Positions 15,926 through 22,013 are shown, numbered from the stretch's first letter. The stretch: DNA of 22,393 bases from JAZDEL01 sp043820655 (GCA_043820655.1 JBDRDO010000057.1:1-22393), one strand, 5' to 3'. A program made the numbers and translations. Notes: a model not told the origin generated them from the letters alone.

Positions 15926-17209
15926 ATGGCAGAGAAACCACATCTGAATCTTGTATTTATTGGTCACGTCGATCACGGCAAAAGTACACTTGTCGGAAGG
16001 CTGTTGTACGACACCGGCTCATTGAGTGAGCAGGACTATAGGAAGCTTAAGGCTGAGGCCGAGGAAAAAGGAAAGGGCACATTTGCCTTTGCCTATGCAA
16101 TGGACACCCTCAAAGAGGAGAGGGAAAGGGGAGTGACAATTGACGTCTCATATAAGAAGTTCATGGGCAAAACAAACAACTTCACCATTATTGACGCCCC
16201 CGGACACAGGGACTTTGTCAAGAACATGATCACAGGCACAAGCCAGGCTGATGCAGCGGTGCTTGTTATTGCCGCAAAGGAGGGCATACAGCCCCAGACA
16301 AAGGAGCACGCATTCCTTGCGCAGGTCATGGGAATCAAGCAGCTCATTGTGGGCATAAACAAAATGGATGAAATTAACTACGATGAGAAGCGCTTTAACG
16401 AACTTCACGCGGAAGTTGAGAAACTGCTCACAGGAGTGGGGTTTAAGTCAGATGCACTTAAGTTCATCCCCATCAGCGCATGGGAAGGGGACAATGTTGC
16501 CAAGAAATCCGAGAACATGGGCTGGTACAAGGGTGGCACCCTTGTGGAGACGCTTGACACATTCAAGGCGCCGCCTGCCCCCACAGACAAGGCGCTCAGG
16601 CTGCCTGTACAGGACGTCTACAGCATTAAAGGAGTCGGAGTTGTGCCTGTAGGCAGGGTTGAGACCGGCATTTTGAAGCCGGGTGACAAGATAATAGTTA
16701 TGCCCTCGGGAAAGCAGGGCGAAGTTAAAACAGTTGAGGCGCACCACGAGCAGCTGCCGCAGGCACTGCCCGGAGATAATGTAGGGTTCAACGTGCGCGG
16801 GCTGGAGAAAAAGGATGTCACAAAGGGAGATGTAATCGGCCACACAAACGATGTCCCGACCGTTGCGAAGGACTTCACTGCACAGATTGTTGTGCTGTCT
16901 CATCCAACTGCAATACCTGTGAATTACACGCCGGTGTTCCACATCCACACGGCACAGCTTAGCTGCGCGCTTACAGAATTGCAGAAGAAGCTCGACCCTA
17001 AAACAGGTGCGGAGAAGGAAAAGGACCCCAAGTTTTTGAAGGCAGGGGACGCCGCAATTGTTAAAGTAGTGCCGACAAAGCCGGTGGTTATTGAGGAGTA
17101 CAAGAAATTCCCGCAGCTTGGAAGGTTTGCCATCAGGGATATGGGGCAGACCGTTGCCGCAGGGGTTGTGCTTTCGGTAACGCCTAAAGAGAAGGGCAAA
17201 GAGAAGTAA
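15926..17209 (+). CDS. tuf: Translation elongation factor 1-alpha (aEF1A, EF-Tu homologue)
   Basis: This 427-residue GTPase delivers aminoacyl-tRNA to the ribosome. G1 is GHVDHGKST (intact, no intein), switch I ends ERGVTIDVS, G3 is DAPGHRDF and G4 is NKMD. Domains 2 and 3 follow with PVGRVETGILKPGD and the C-terminal GRFAIRDMGQTVAAGVV. Thr409 in that last segment aligns with E. coli EF-Tu Thr382, the residue phosphorylated by the P1 toxin Doc; a Doc-like gene lies two genes downstream. It has its own promoter and strong Shine-Dalgarno and is followed by a terminator hairpin, so it is likely transcribed apart from EF-2. Confidence 0.97.
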   Translation: MAEKPHLNLVFIGHVDHGKSTLVGRLLYDTGSLSEQDYRKLKAEAEEKGKGTFAFAYAMDTLKEERERGVTIDVSYKKFMGKTNNFTIIDAPGHRDFVKNMITGTSQADAAVLVIAAKEGIQPQTKEHAFLAQVMGIKQLIVGINKMDEINYDEKRFNELHAEVEKLLTGVGFKSDALKFIPISAWEGDNVAKKSENMGWYKGGTLVETLDTFKAPPAPTDKALRLPVQDVYSIKGVGVVPVGRVETGILKPGDKIIVMPSGKQGEVKTVEAHHEQLPQALPGDNVGFNVRGLEKKDVTKGDVIGHTNDVPTVAKDFTAQIVVLSHPTAIPVNYTPVFHIHTAQLSCALTELQKKLDPKTGAEKEKDPKFLKAGDAAIVKVVPTKPVVIEEYKKFPQLGRFAIRDMGQTVAAGVVLSVTPKEKGKEK

Positions 17210-17227
17210 TTGAATTTGAGAAAAGGA

Positions 17228-17255
17228 AAGGAGCCGGCGCTTTTGCCGGTTTCTT
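17228..17255 (+). terminator. Terminator hairpin after EF-1A
   Basis: ccggc (17234-17238) and gccgg (17245-17249) form a stem around a 6-nt loop. Pairing extends outward to 17228-17255 with A-T and G-U pairs, ending in the T-rich tttctt. Stem plus T-rich tail just after the EF-1A stop fits termination or 3'-end formation. Confidence 0.6.
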
Positions 17256-17300
17256 AATTCATTTTCTCGCCATTATGATTATTGTTTGTGGTGAGTTTGG

Positions 17301-17609
17301 ATGCAGAAAGCAAGAGTTAAGCTGACAGGTCCCGATTACGGGAGGCTTAATGAAATCTGCGACAGGATAATTGAGGTTGCCACACGCACCGGGGTTAAGC
17401 ATTCAGGGAAGATTGCTTTGCCCACAAAAAAACTTCTTGTTCCCACTCGTAAGAGTCCCTGCGGAGGCGGAACAGAGAGTTATGAAAAGTGGCAGATGCG
17501 GATTCATAAAAGGCTTATTGATGTTGAGGCTGATGAGCGCACTTTAAGGCGGATAATGCGCGTTGAAATACCTGAGAACGTGCATGTTGAGATTGAACTG
17601 AAGGGCTGA
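17301..17609 (+). CDS. rps10: Ribosomal protein S10
   Basis: This 102-residue protein is uS10, a 30S head protein. It begins KARVKLTGPDYGRLNEICDRI and contains the conserved KHSGKIALPTKKLLVPTRKSP loop followed by YEKWQMRIHKRLIDVEA. Length is normal for archaea. ATG at 17301 follows GGTGAG at 17290-17295. It normally closes the EF-1A operon in archaea. Here the hairpin at 17228-17255 lies between the two, so S10 may depend on read-through or a weak promoter in the 91-nt gap. Confidence 0.95.
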   Translation: MQKARVKLTGPDYGRLNEICDRIIEVATRTGVKHSGKIALPTKKLLVPTRKSPCGGGTESYEKWQMRIHKRLIDVEADERTLRRIMRVEIPENVHVEIELKG

Positions 17610-17636
17610 TTCTACCCGCGAATCGGGCAATACGAT

Positions 17637-17657
17637 ATGTTTAAATTCTGTAATTTA
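17637..17657 (+). promoter_or_regulatory. TATA box and small inverted repeat before the Doc/Fic gene
   Basis: tttaaat is centred about 27 nt before ATG 17670, giving leaderless geometry. taaatt (17642-17647) and aattta (17652-17657) form a 6-bp inverted repeat overlapping the TATA box and could be an operator, though AT-rich sequence makes chance pairing likely. Confidence 0.5.
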
Positions 17658-17669
17658 CATAATTTGTGC

Positions 17670-18032
17670 ATGGCAAGGATTTATGCAAAAACACTTTCAA
17701 AGGAAGCGGTCGTGGAAATAAACAGGCAGTTTCACAATGGCGTGATGCGGCAGGAGGCGGAACTTGAATATATCGTGTTCAAGGTCGCAAACACCCGCGG
17801 CATTGACAGGAAGGCTGCAACCCTGCTTATGGAAATAGCAAGGAGGCATCCTTTTGCGGACGGGAATAAGCGAACTGCATTTGAATCAATGCTTTCATTT
17901 CTTGAACTGAACGGGAAGAAACTGGATGTTGGCACTTCATCAAGGTTTAATGTTGTTGTTTGGTCTGTTAAGCCGAGAACAGGAATTGAAGAGATTGTTA
18001 CGTGGATAGCGAACCACACAAGGAGGCGTTAG
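17670..18032 (+). CDS. Doc-type Fic-family protein (probable toxin)
   Basis: This 120-residue protein carries HPFADGNKRTAF (His60-Phe71), the Fic-fold catalytic loop in its Doc form (GNKR, not the AMPylator GNGR). Phage P1 Doc with such a loop is a kinase of EF-Tu. The overall size matches Doc (about 125) and the N-terminal helix YAKTLSKEAVVEINRQF fits the family. I chose ATG 17670 over the in-frame ATG 17637 because a TATA box overlaps the latter and lies about 27 nt before the former. The usual Phd antitoxin gene is absent upstream; a 42-codon ORF starts 1 nt after its stop. It lies close to the EF-1A gene, homologue of Doc's known target. Confidence 0.85.
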   Translation: MARIYAKTLSKEAVVEINRQFHNGVMRQEAELEYIVFKVANTRGIDRKAATLLMEIARRHPFADGNKRTAFESMLSFLELNGKKLDVGTSSRFNVVVWSVKPRTGIEEIVTWIANHTRRR

Positions 18033-18033
18033 G

Positions 18034-18162
18034 ATGAAGGAGATTAAAATAAAGGGGAAAAGGGAGCCGATTACAATGGCTGAGTGGGATGACATCAAAG
18101 GCATGGTAAAGGCACACCTGAAAGAGCACAAGGAATTTTATGACGAGCTTGCGGAGCTGTGA
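18034..18162 (+). CDS. 42-residue protein downstream of Doc/Fic, possible antitoxin
   Basis: ATG 18034 starts one base after the Doc/Fic stop, and AGGAGG within the last codons of that gene (18021-18026) provides a strong Shine-Dalgarno. The product is a charged 42-residue peptide with a central TMAEWDDIKGMVKAHLKEH helix and an acidic C-terminus. The tight coupling to a toxin-type gene suggests an antitoxin, although Phd-like DNA-binding features are not visible and the order (toxin first) is reversed. Its VKAHLKEH matches VKAHYKEH in the 44-residue ORF beside the PIN gene. The family is not recognised. Confidence 0.65.
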   Translation: MKEIKIKGKREPITMAEWDDIKGMVKAHLKEHKEFYDELAEL

Positions 18163-18177
18163 AGCGGGCATTTTTAG

Positions 18178-18405
18178 CGGCACTGCGATTTTTGCGGAAT
18201 AAAGATTCACGAAAGGAGAAAACAGGTGAACTTTGGGATTACGACCGCCATGACAAAATCTACAGAAAATGATTTGCGCGGTTTGCAGGTGAAGGACGCT
18301 TACCTGAAAAAGCTCGGGAAAATAGAGGATGGGCATTTCAGGAAATACGGCTACAGGGGAATGAGCGAAAGAACACGCAAGAGGCTCTTCGGGAAGTTGG
18401 GCTGA
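18178..18405 (+). pseudogene. Possible decayed small zinc-ribbon-like ORF region
   Basis: An open frame from 18178 to the TGA at 18403 begins with HCDFCGIKIHERRK, a C-x2-C pair like half a zinc ribbon, but has no ATG, GTG or TTG before GTG 18226. Only the C-terminal 51 residues from ATG 18250 (ending RGMSERTRKRLFGKLG) could be made normally. A second frame from GTG 18159, overlapping the previous stop, reads a plausible 37 residues ending GELWDYDRHDKIYRK. The two half-plausible frames suggest a frameshifted small gene, but this could equally be two tiny genes or noncoding DNA. Confidence 0.3.
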
Positions 18406-18446
18406 ATTTCGCGTGCTTTTCGCCAAACGCCGTTTTTTGCGGGAAA
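18401..18446 (+). repeat. Direct repeat copy A, left of vapBC
   Basis: A 46-nt segment beginning gctgaattt and containing caaacgccgtttttt is nearly identical (about 42 of 46 positions) to 19127-19171. It overlaps the stop of the preceding ORF and contains an oligo-T run, so it may also act as a terminator. Together the two copies bracket the vapBC pair. Confidence 0.8.
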
Positions 18447-18492
18447 TGCATAGAAGCACGGGATTTCGGTGCGGGGTTTCGGAAAGCAAACC

Positions 18493-18536
18493 CTTAAATA
18501 TAACTTATTGTATAATTATATTGGTGATATAATTAT
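18493..18536 (+). promoter_or_regulatory. vapBC promoter and palindromic operator
   Basis: cttaaatata at 18493-18502 is a good TATA box. A perfect 10-bp inverted repeat follows: ataattatat at 18512-18521 and atataattat at 18527-18536, with a 5-nt spacer that contains part of the Shine-Dalgarno ggtgat. The right arm runs into the ATG. Binding of a dimeric AbrB-type antitoxin here would block both transcription and ribosome access, the usual autoregulation of VapBC loci. Confidence 0.65.
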
Positions 18537-18747
18537 GGCACAGCTAATCGTTACCGCAAGGAAGTGGGGGAACAGCATAGGCGTTACTTTTCCTGCCGAA
18601 ACCGTTGAGAGGGAGAAAATACATCCAAAGGACAGGGTCGCTATAGAAGTCAAAAAGGTCGCGCCGATAAAGGAGCTTTTCGGAACTTTGAAAACCGCAA
18701 AGACTGCGCAGAAAATAAAGGACGAGATGCGGGCGGGGTGGGGCTGA
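18535..18747 (+). CDS. vapB: AbrB/MazE-fold antitoxin, VapB type
   Basis: This 70-residue protein begins with a SpoVT/AbrB DNA-binding domain (VTARKWGNSIGVTFPAE...DRVAIEV) and ends in a short helical tail (ELFGTLKTAKTAQKIKDEMR) of the kind that wraps the toxin. The start at 18535 is chosen over an in-frame ATG at 18469 because the latter precedes the TATA box. ggtgat lies 7 nt upstream. Its stop overlaps the vapC ATG by 1 nt (TGATG), so the pair is translationally coupled. It should neutralise VapC and repress the operon through the palindrome over its own start. Confidence 0.88.
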   Translation: MAQLIVTARKWGNSIGVTFPAETVEREKIHPKDRVAIEVKKVAPIKELFGTLKTAKTAQKIKDEMRAGWG

Positions 18748-19115
18748 TGCGGGTGTTTTTCGCGGACAGCTACGCGATAATCGATTATTTGAAGGGGAAC
18801 AAAAGATACGTGAAATATTTTGAGGATAACGAAATAATTACGACAAGGCTGAACCTGATGGAAGTTTATTACAGCACGCTGATTGAGGGAACCGCGGAGA
18901 AGGCGGATGAATATTATGATTCGTTCCTCGGCAAATGCGTGGATGCCGGGGACGAAACAATAAAAAGCGCAATGAAGTTCAGGGCAAGGGAGAGGAAGAA
19001 AAAGCTTTCTTATATCGATGCCCTGGGCTATCGGGTTGCGCTTGAAAACAAAATAAAGTTCCTTACAGGCGACATCCAGTTCAGGGGAATGAAGGATGTC
19101 GAGTTTGTGAAGTGA
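18747..19115 (+). CDS. vapC: PIN-domain toxin, VapC type
   Basis: This 122-residue protein has the full PIN active site: Asp7 (VFFADSYAIIDYL), Glu39 (NLMEVYYS), Asp91 (LSYIDALGYRVAL) and Asp109 (FLTGDIQF). VapC toxins are Mg-dependent endoribonucleases that cut tRNA or rRNA. The size is standard. The start is ATG 18747, overlapping the vapB stop by one base; the in-frame GTG at 18738 lies within vapB and is less likely. Pairing with an AbrB-type antitoxin makes this a complete type II toxin-antitoxin module. It is bounded on both sides by the 45-46-nt direct repeats. Confidence 0.9.
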   Translation: MRVFFADSYAIIDYLKGNKRYVKYFEDNEIITTRLNLMEVYYSTLIEGTAEKADEYYDSFLGKCVDAGDETIKSAMKFRARERKKKLSYIDALGYRVALENKIKFLTGDIQFRGMKDVEFVK

Positions 19116-19126
19116 GGGGCGCGGCG

Positions 19127-19171
19127 GCTGAATTCGCGCGCTTTTCGTCAAACGCCGTTTTTTTCGGGAAA
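19127..19171 (+). repeat. Direct repeat copy B, right of vapBC
   Basis: A 45-nt segment (gctgaattcgcgcgc... through a T7 run to cgggaaa) matches copy A at 18401-18446 with one indel and three substitutions. It begins 12 nt after the vapC stop and directly precedes the TATA box of the lipoprotein gene. The T run could terminate vapBC transcription. Confidence 0.8.
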
Positions 19172-19172
19172 G

Positions 19173-19181
19173 ATTTAAATA
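19173..19181 (+). promoter_or_regulatory. TATA box of the Cys-rich lipoprotein gene
   Basis: atttaaata is centred about 29 nt upstream of ATG 19206, consistent with a leaderless or nearly leaderless transcript; no Shine-Dalgarno is present. Confidence 0.6.
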
Positions 19182-19205
19182 CCAGGTTGCGCTTTCATTT
19201 AGCGC

Positions 19206-20462
19206 ATGGATGCGAAATTCGTTTTTGTTGCGCTTTTGATTGGGGCGGTTGTTTTGCTTTCGGGATGCCCGCAGGCCGGGGATGCCGGGCGCGGGCTTAA
19301 TGCCGGGCCGGAGGTTGTTGTTCCCGGCGGTTCGGGAGTGCACCCCCCTTGCACGGACTCGGACGGCGGGGCAAATTATTTCGTGCAGGGCACAACGAAG
19401 GGCTCGTGGATGACCGAGGAGGGAGGGATTGCGCTTATCGCCACTAAGACGGATTTTTGTGATGACCACAAGAAGCTTGCGGAGTATTTCTGCGCGGACA
19501 CTTACAATATGGGGGAGGCGAGGATTTTCTGCCCCGAGGGCACGGAGTGCAGGGGCGGGGCGTGCGTGCCGCAGGGCTCGCAGGGCTGCTCGGAAACGGA
19601 CATGGGGGACGATGCGCTTAATGCCGGCACCTGCACGGATTCGGCGGGCTGTGAAAACGGGTGCAAGGATTCCTGTGCGGGAAGCACTGCTGTGCAGGAG
19701 TATTACTGCTCCGCGGGGGTGTGCAATGCCGCACCGCACGGCTGCAATGTTTCGTGCAGGGATGCGGGGTATGATTCGGGGAGCTGCGCGACTAACGAAA
19801 AAGGGGAGGGGTATTGTGAGTGTTACGATGAGGGGTCTATTTGCAGTGATACCGACGGCGGGCCGAACTTTTATGTCGGGGGGGTGTGCAGTGATGCCGA
19901 TGGCGATATGCCTGACCGCTGCTCAACCATAGATGATGATATCTTAATTGAAACATCTTGCCAATTCAAAGAAGGGCCATGCGTAAAAGCGGCCGTACAA
20001 TGCGGGAAGAGTTGCACAGCCAAAGGAGCTAGTGGCGGGGAGTGCGCTCTTGACGATGAAGGCTTGGGTTTCTGCAGGTGCAGCAAGAGGTGCGAAATGC
20101 AGCCGCTAGTAATAGAACTTGAGAAGGATACCTCTGCGAGTAGCTTCATGTATGGCGGCAGAGTGCTGTACTACGCGACGGACACAAACGGCATAGCAGA
20201 CATGCCCGACATAACCGACTTCAACTTCACAATGGCTACAACACAGGTGACGAATTCAGGCTCAGCACCAGGGACAAAATACCTTGAGAAGTTCAATTCC
20301 CTGCCCTACAAGACAATGATCCTGGAACCTGGTGAATTCGATACGGAAAATTACGCTTTGCTGCCCGATGCGAATGACAAACTGTGCAAGTACATTGCAT
20401 ATATAGCGGATAACAAAATTGGCGGACAATTATACCTCTACAGGGAAGGGAATAGGCCTTAA
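19206..20462 (+). CDS. Cys-rich secreted lipoprotein with two defensin-like modules
   Basis: The 418-residue product begins with a hydrophobic signal segment (residues 5-18) ending in the lipobox LSGC, so Cys21 is probably lipidated and the protein sits on the cell surface. Residues 49-300 are unusually Cys-rich, with C-x-D-x-D-GG type repeats near 49, 128 and 213. Between them are two modules with identical spacing C-x6-C-x3-C-x9-C-x9-C-x-C (residues 173-206 and 259-292), like CS-alpha-beta defensins. Residues 300-418 form a Cys-poor domain I do not recognise. G-rich composition drops near 19925, hinting at a mosaic. Known relatives of the whole protein are not recognised. It could be an adhesin, inhibitor or antimicrobial surface protein; none is proven. 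Confidence 0.8.
   Translation: MDAKFVFVALLIGAVVLLSGCPQAGDAGRGLNAGPEVVVPGGSGVHPPCTDSDGGANYFVQGTTKGSWMTEEGGIALIATKTDFCDDHKKLAEYFCADTYNMGEARIFCPEGTECRGGACVPQGSQGCSETDMGDDALNAGTCTDSAGCENGCKDSCAGSTAVQEYYCSAGVCNAAPHGCNVSCRDAGYDSGSCATNEKGEGYCECYDEGSICSDTDGGPNFYVGGVCSDADGDMPDRCSTIDDDILIETSCQFKEGPCVKAAVQCGKSCTAKGASGGECALDDEGLGFCRCSKRCEMQPLVIELEKDTSASSFMYGGRVLYYATDTNGIADMPDITDFNFTMATTQVTNSGSAPGTKYLEKFNSLPYKTMILEPGEFDTENYALLPDANDKLCKYIAYIADNKIGGQLYLYREGNRP
19722..19823 (+). other. Defensin-like Cys module 1 within the lipoprotein
   Basis: Codes for residues 173-206: Cys173, 180, 184, 194, 204, 206. The spacing C-x3-C, a Gly-x-Cys (GSC, Cys194) and a closing C-x-C is the CS-alpha-beta pattern of insect and fungal defensins. 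The fold is inferred from spacing alone. Confidence 0.5.
19980..20081 (+). other. Defensin-like Cys module 2 within the lipoprotein
   Basis: Codes for residues 259-292: Cys259, 266, 270, 280, 290, 292, exactly the spacing of module 1, with Gly-x-Cys as GEC at Cys280. Outside the cysteines and a few Gly residues the two modules differ, which suggests conserved structure over conserved sequence. Confidence 0.5.
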
Positions 20463-20522
20463 TTTGCGGATGTGGCTGTTCCAATCCGGAAACCCGCTCC
20501 TGCGGCGAGTGCTGATTCCGCA

Positions 20523-20597
20523 CGCAATTGCGAGCGCAGCGAGCAAGTGCTGTTGAGCGCAGCGAAACGCACGGATTTCCGCCGGATCCTTCCGGCG
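20523..20597 (+). repeat. GC-rich spacer with gagcgcagcga repeats and a terminator hairpin
   Basis: The 175-nt gap after the lipoprotein gene holds no gene. It contains a 10-bp palindrome (cgcaattgcg, 20523-20532), two copies of gagcgcagcga (20532-20542 and 20555-20565), and a perfect 7-bp hairpin (cgccgga 20580-20586, tccggcg 20591-20597, 4-nt loop) followed by a T-rich stretch at 20606-20620. The hairpin plus T-rich tail is a probable terminator; the repeats resemble dispersed intergenic repeat units. Confidence 0.55.
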
Positions 20598-20637
20598 CAC
20601 CTATGCTTTTATTTCTTTTATCCATACTATATAGCAC

Positions 20638-21072
20638 ATGGAGAAGTACAAATATCTGGAACACACCGCGGATGCGCTGTTTGAGGCATACGGCAGGACT
20701 GAAAGGGAGATGATTAGCAATGCCGCGCTTGCGATGGCAAATGTGATGTACGATGTTTCAAAGGTGCAGGCAAAGGCAAGCGAAAAGGTTGAGGTTAAGG
20801 GCGATGATTTGGAGGAACTACTACATAACTTCTTGGAGGAGATTTTATTCCGCATAAGCGCGGGCGAAAGGCTGTACAGCTTTTTCGGGGTGAATTCAAT
20901 TGTGAAGAGCCCGAAAACAAGGGAATTTGTTATGCAGGCGGAATTAAGGGGGGAGCCTGTTGATGCCGAGAAGCACGTGCTGAAAACTGAAATTAAGGCC
21001 GTAACATGGAACCAGTTTCGCGTTGAGGAGAAAGAGGGGCAGTGGGTTGCAAGGGTGCTGGTGGATATTTGA
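20638..21072 (+). CDS. Archease, activator of RNA ligase RtcB
   Basis: This 144-residue protein matches archease: an N-terminal EHTADALFEAYGRTEREM segment with the conserved H-T-A-D, the middle LEELLHNFLEEILF helix, and a C-terminal KTEIKAVTWNQFRVEEKEGQW strand region. Archease promotes guanylylation and turnover of RtcB during tRNA splicing and RNA repair. Length is normal (about 140). The start ATG lies after the terminator hairpin and a T-rich promoter-like tract. Its stop precedes the next gene by 9 nt, so the two are co-transcribed. The expected partner rtcB begins at 21948 but is cut short. Confidence 0.93.
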   Translation: MEKYKYLEHTADALFEAYGRTEREMISNAALAMANVMYDVSKVQAKASEKVEVKGDDLEELLHNFLEEILFRISAGERLYSFFGVNSIVKSPKTREFVMQAELRGEPVDAEKHVLKTEIKAVTWNQFRVEEKEGQWVARVLVDI

Positions 21073-21081
21073 GGTGATGGG

Positions 21082-21951
21082 GTGACTGAAGCAAAGCGCA
21101 GGATAAATGCTTTAGTCATATCAAACACCCACCCGACCGAGGCATTTGGACATGACACGGCAATGTGCATTAAGGGACAGGCAAATCCCGACCCTAGACG
21201 CCGGACATTCCCCGAGCACAGGCCAAGAAATCAGGTGCATATGATTTTTGAACCCATTAATTACAGGAATACGGTGCTTGGTTACGCCCTCGGCAAAGGC
21301 AAAAAACGGCCTGCATTTGGCGGCTCTGAAGAAGAGAAGGCGATTTCGGAAATATTAAAAAAACACGAGAAAGACAAATTAGATATAATTTATACGCTGC
21401 ATTGCACGCCGCCTGAATACGAACACTGGAATAAGTTCAAAAACTGCGATTTTACAATGCAGCAAATTGACAAAGAAAGGTTTTTGCCAAACTACAAAGG
21501 GAATTGCCCCACAATGGTTATGGTGGAAATTAAGGCGGCATTTGATGATATGCCGGAAAGAGTCAAAAAAGTAATTGAGGTGCGGGAGGCCGAACTTAAA
21601 GTGATGATGTGGCAGCAGGATCGTTATAAAAGAAAGACCACCCACAAAAAAAACATCGGGAGCGGTTTGCTGCCTGAAAAAATGGCTGAAGCAATCGTTG
21701 AAAAAATAGACGAGCAGGCCGGGCGCTATGCCGGGACTGGGAACTGGGGCAATTTGAGCGTTCAGGGCGCGGTAAAAAAAACATCGGGGCATTACGCTCC
21801 CTACGCGTCAAGGAAACGGTACCCGAATTCGCCGAATGCAGCGGTGGCGGAATGGGAGCTGAAGAAAATCAGGTCAAAAATAAGCAATGCAGGAGCCGAA
21901 TTCGGTGAGCATTGGAAAGGAATTAGGGCGCGAAGGAAGGTGCTGAAATGA
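21082..21951 (+). CDS. Metallohydrolase-like protein, possibly AstE/AspA type
   Basis: This 289-residue protein starts at GTG 21082 with a strong Shine-Dalgarno (gaggtgat at 21071-21078). The N-terminal NTHPTEAFG (His17, Glu20) followed by YTLHCTP (His107) gives an H-x2-E...H arrangement like the zinc site of aspartoacylases and succinylglutamate desuccinylases (M14-like). The fold and substrate are not otherwise recognisable, and the basic C-terminus (GIRARRKVLK) is unusual for those enzymes. It sits between archease and the rtcB start, whose ATG overlaps its last 4 bases, so it may be linked to RNA repair or simply share the transcript. The family assignment is tentative. Confidence 0.6.
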   Translation: MTEAKRRINALVISNTHPTEAFGHDTAMCIKGQANPDPRRRTFPEHRPRNQVHMIFEPINYRNTVLGYALGKGKKRPAFGGSEEEKAISEILKKHEKDKLDIIYTLHCTPPEYEHWNKFKNCDFTMQQIDKERFLPNYKGNCPTMVMVEIKAAFDDMPERVKKVIEVREAELKVMMWQQDRYKRKTTHKKNIGSGLLPEKMAEAIVEKIDEQAGRYAGTGNWGNLSVQGAVKKTSGHYAPYASRKRYPNSPNAAVAEWELKKIRSKISNAGAEFGEHWKGIRARRKVLK

Positions 21952-22013
21952 ACTTCAAAAAAATCTCCGATGCGGTGTGGGAAATTCCGCAGGAAGCGGG
22001 GATGCGCCGCTAG
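21948..22013 (+). pseudogene. rtcB: rtcB 5' fragment, truncated after about 19 codons
   Basis: ATG 21948 opens a 21-codon ORF whose product begins MNFKKISDAVWEIPQ and continues through GMR, then stops at TAG 22011. This matches the start of archaeal RtcB (K-x-I...x-W-E-I-P-K...M-R-V-P-G), and the break falls just after Met-Arg. RtcB is the 3'-phosphate RNA ligase that works with archease, encoded just upstream, and the ATG overlaps the previous stop as in an operon. The rest of the gene (about 460 codons) is absent from the window; sequence beyond 22013 shows no RtcB in any frame and is occupied by a convergent ORF. Either rtcB is inactivated or it has been displaced. Confidence 0.7.

Noticed and set aside
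15947..15990. Intein in the EF-1A P-loop, as in EF-2
   Set aside because: GHVDHGKST is continuous and the protein has normal length.
17637..17669. Longer Doc/Fic start at ATG 17637
   Set aside because: It coincides with the TATA box; the extra 11 residues do not resemble the family.
17998..18489. 163-residue minus-strand open frame behind Doc/Fic
   Set aside because: No recognisable motifs; it overlaps the well-supported 42-codon ORF and the Doc/Fic end, and has no promoter.
18401..19171. CRISPR array suggested by the repeated 45-nt units
   Set aside because: Only two copies about 680 nt apart with genes between them; no regular spacers.
18516..19739. 407-residue minus-strand open frame across vapBC and the lipoprotein gene
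   Set aside because: It is antisense to genes with clear domains, has low-complexity Arg/Leu-rich content, and arises from GC-rich codon bias.
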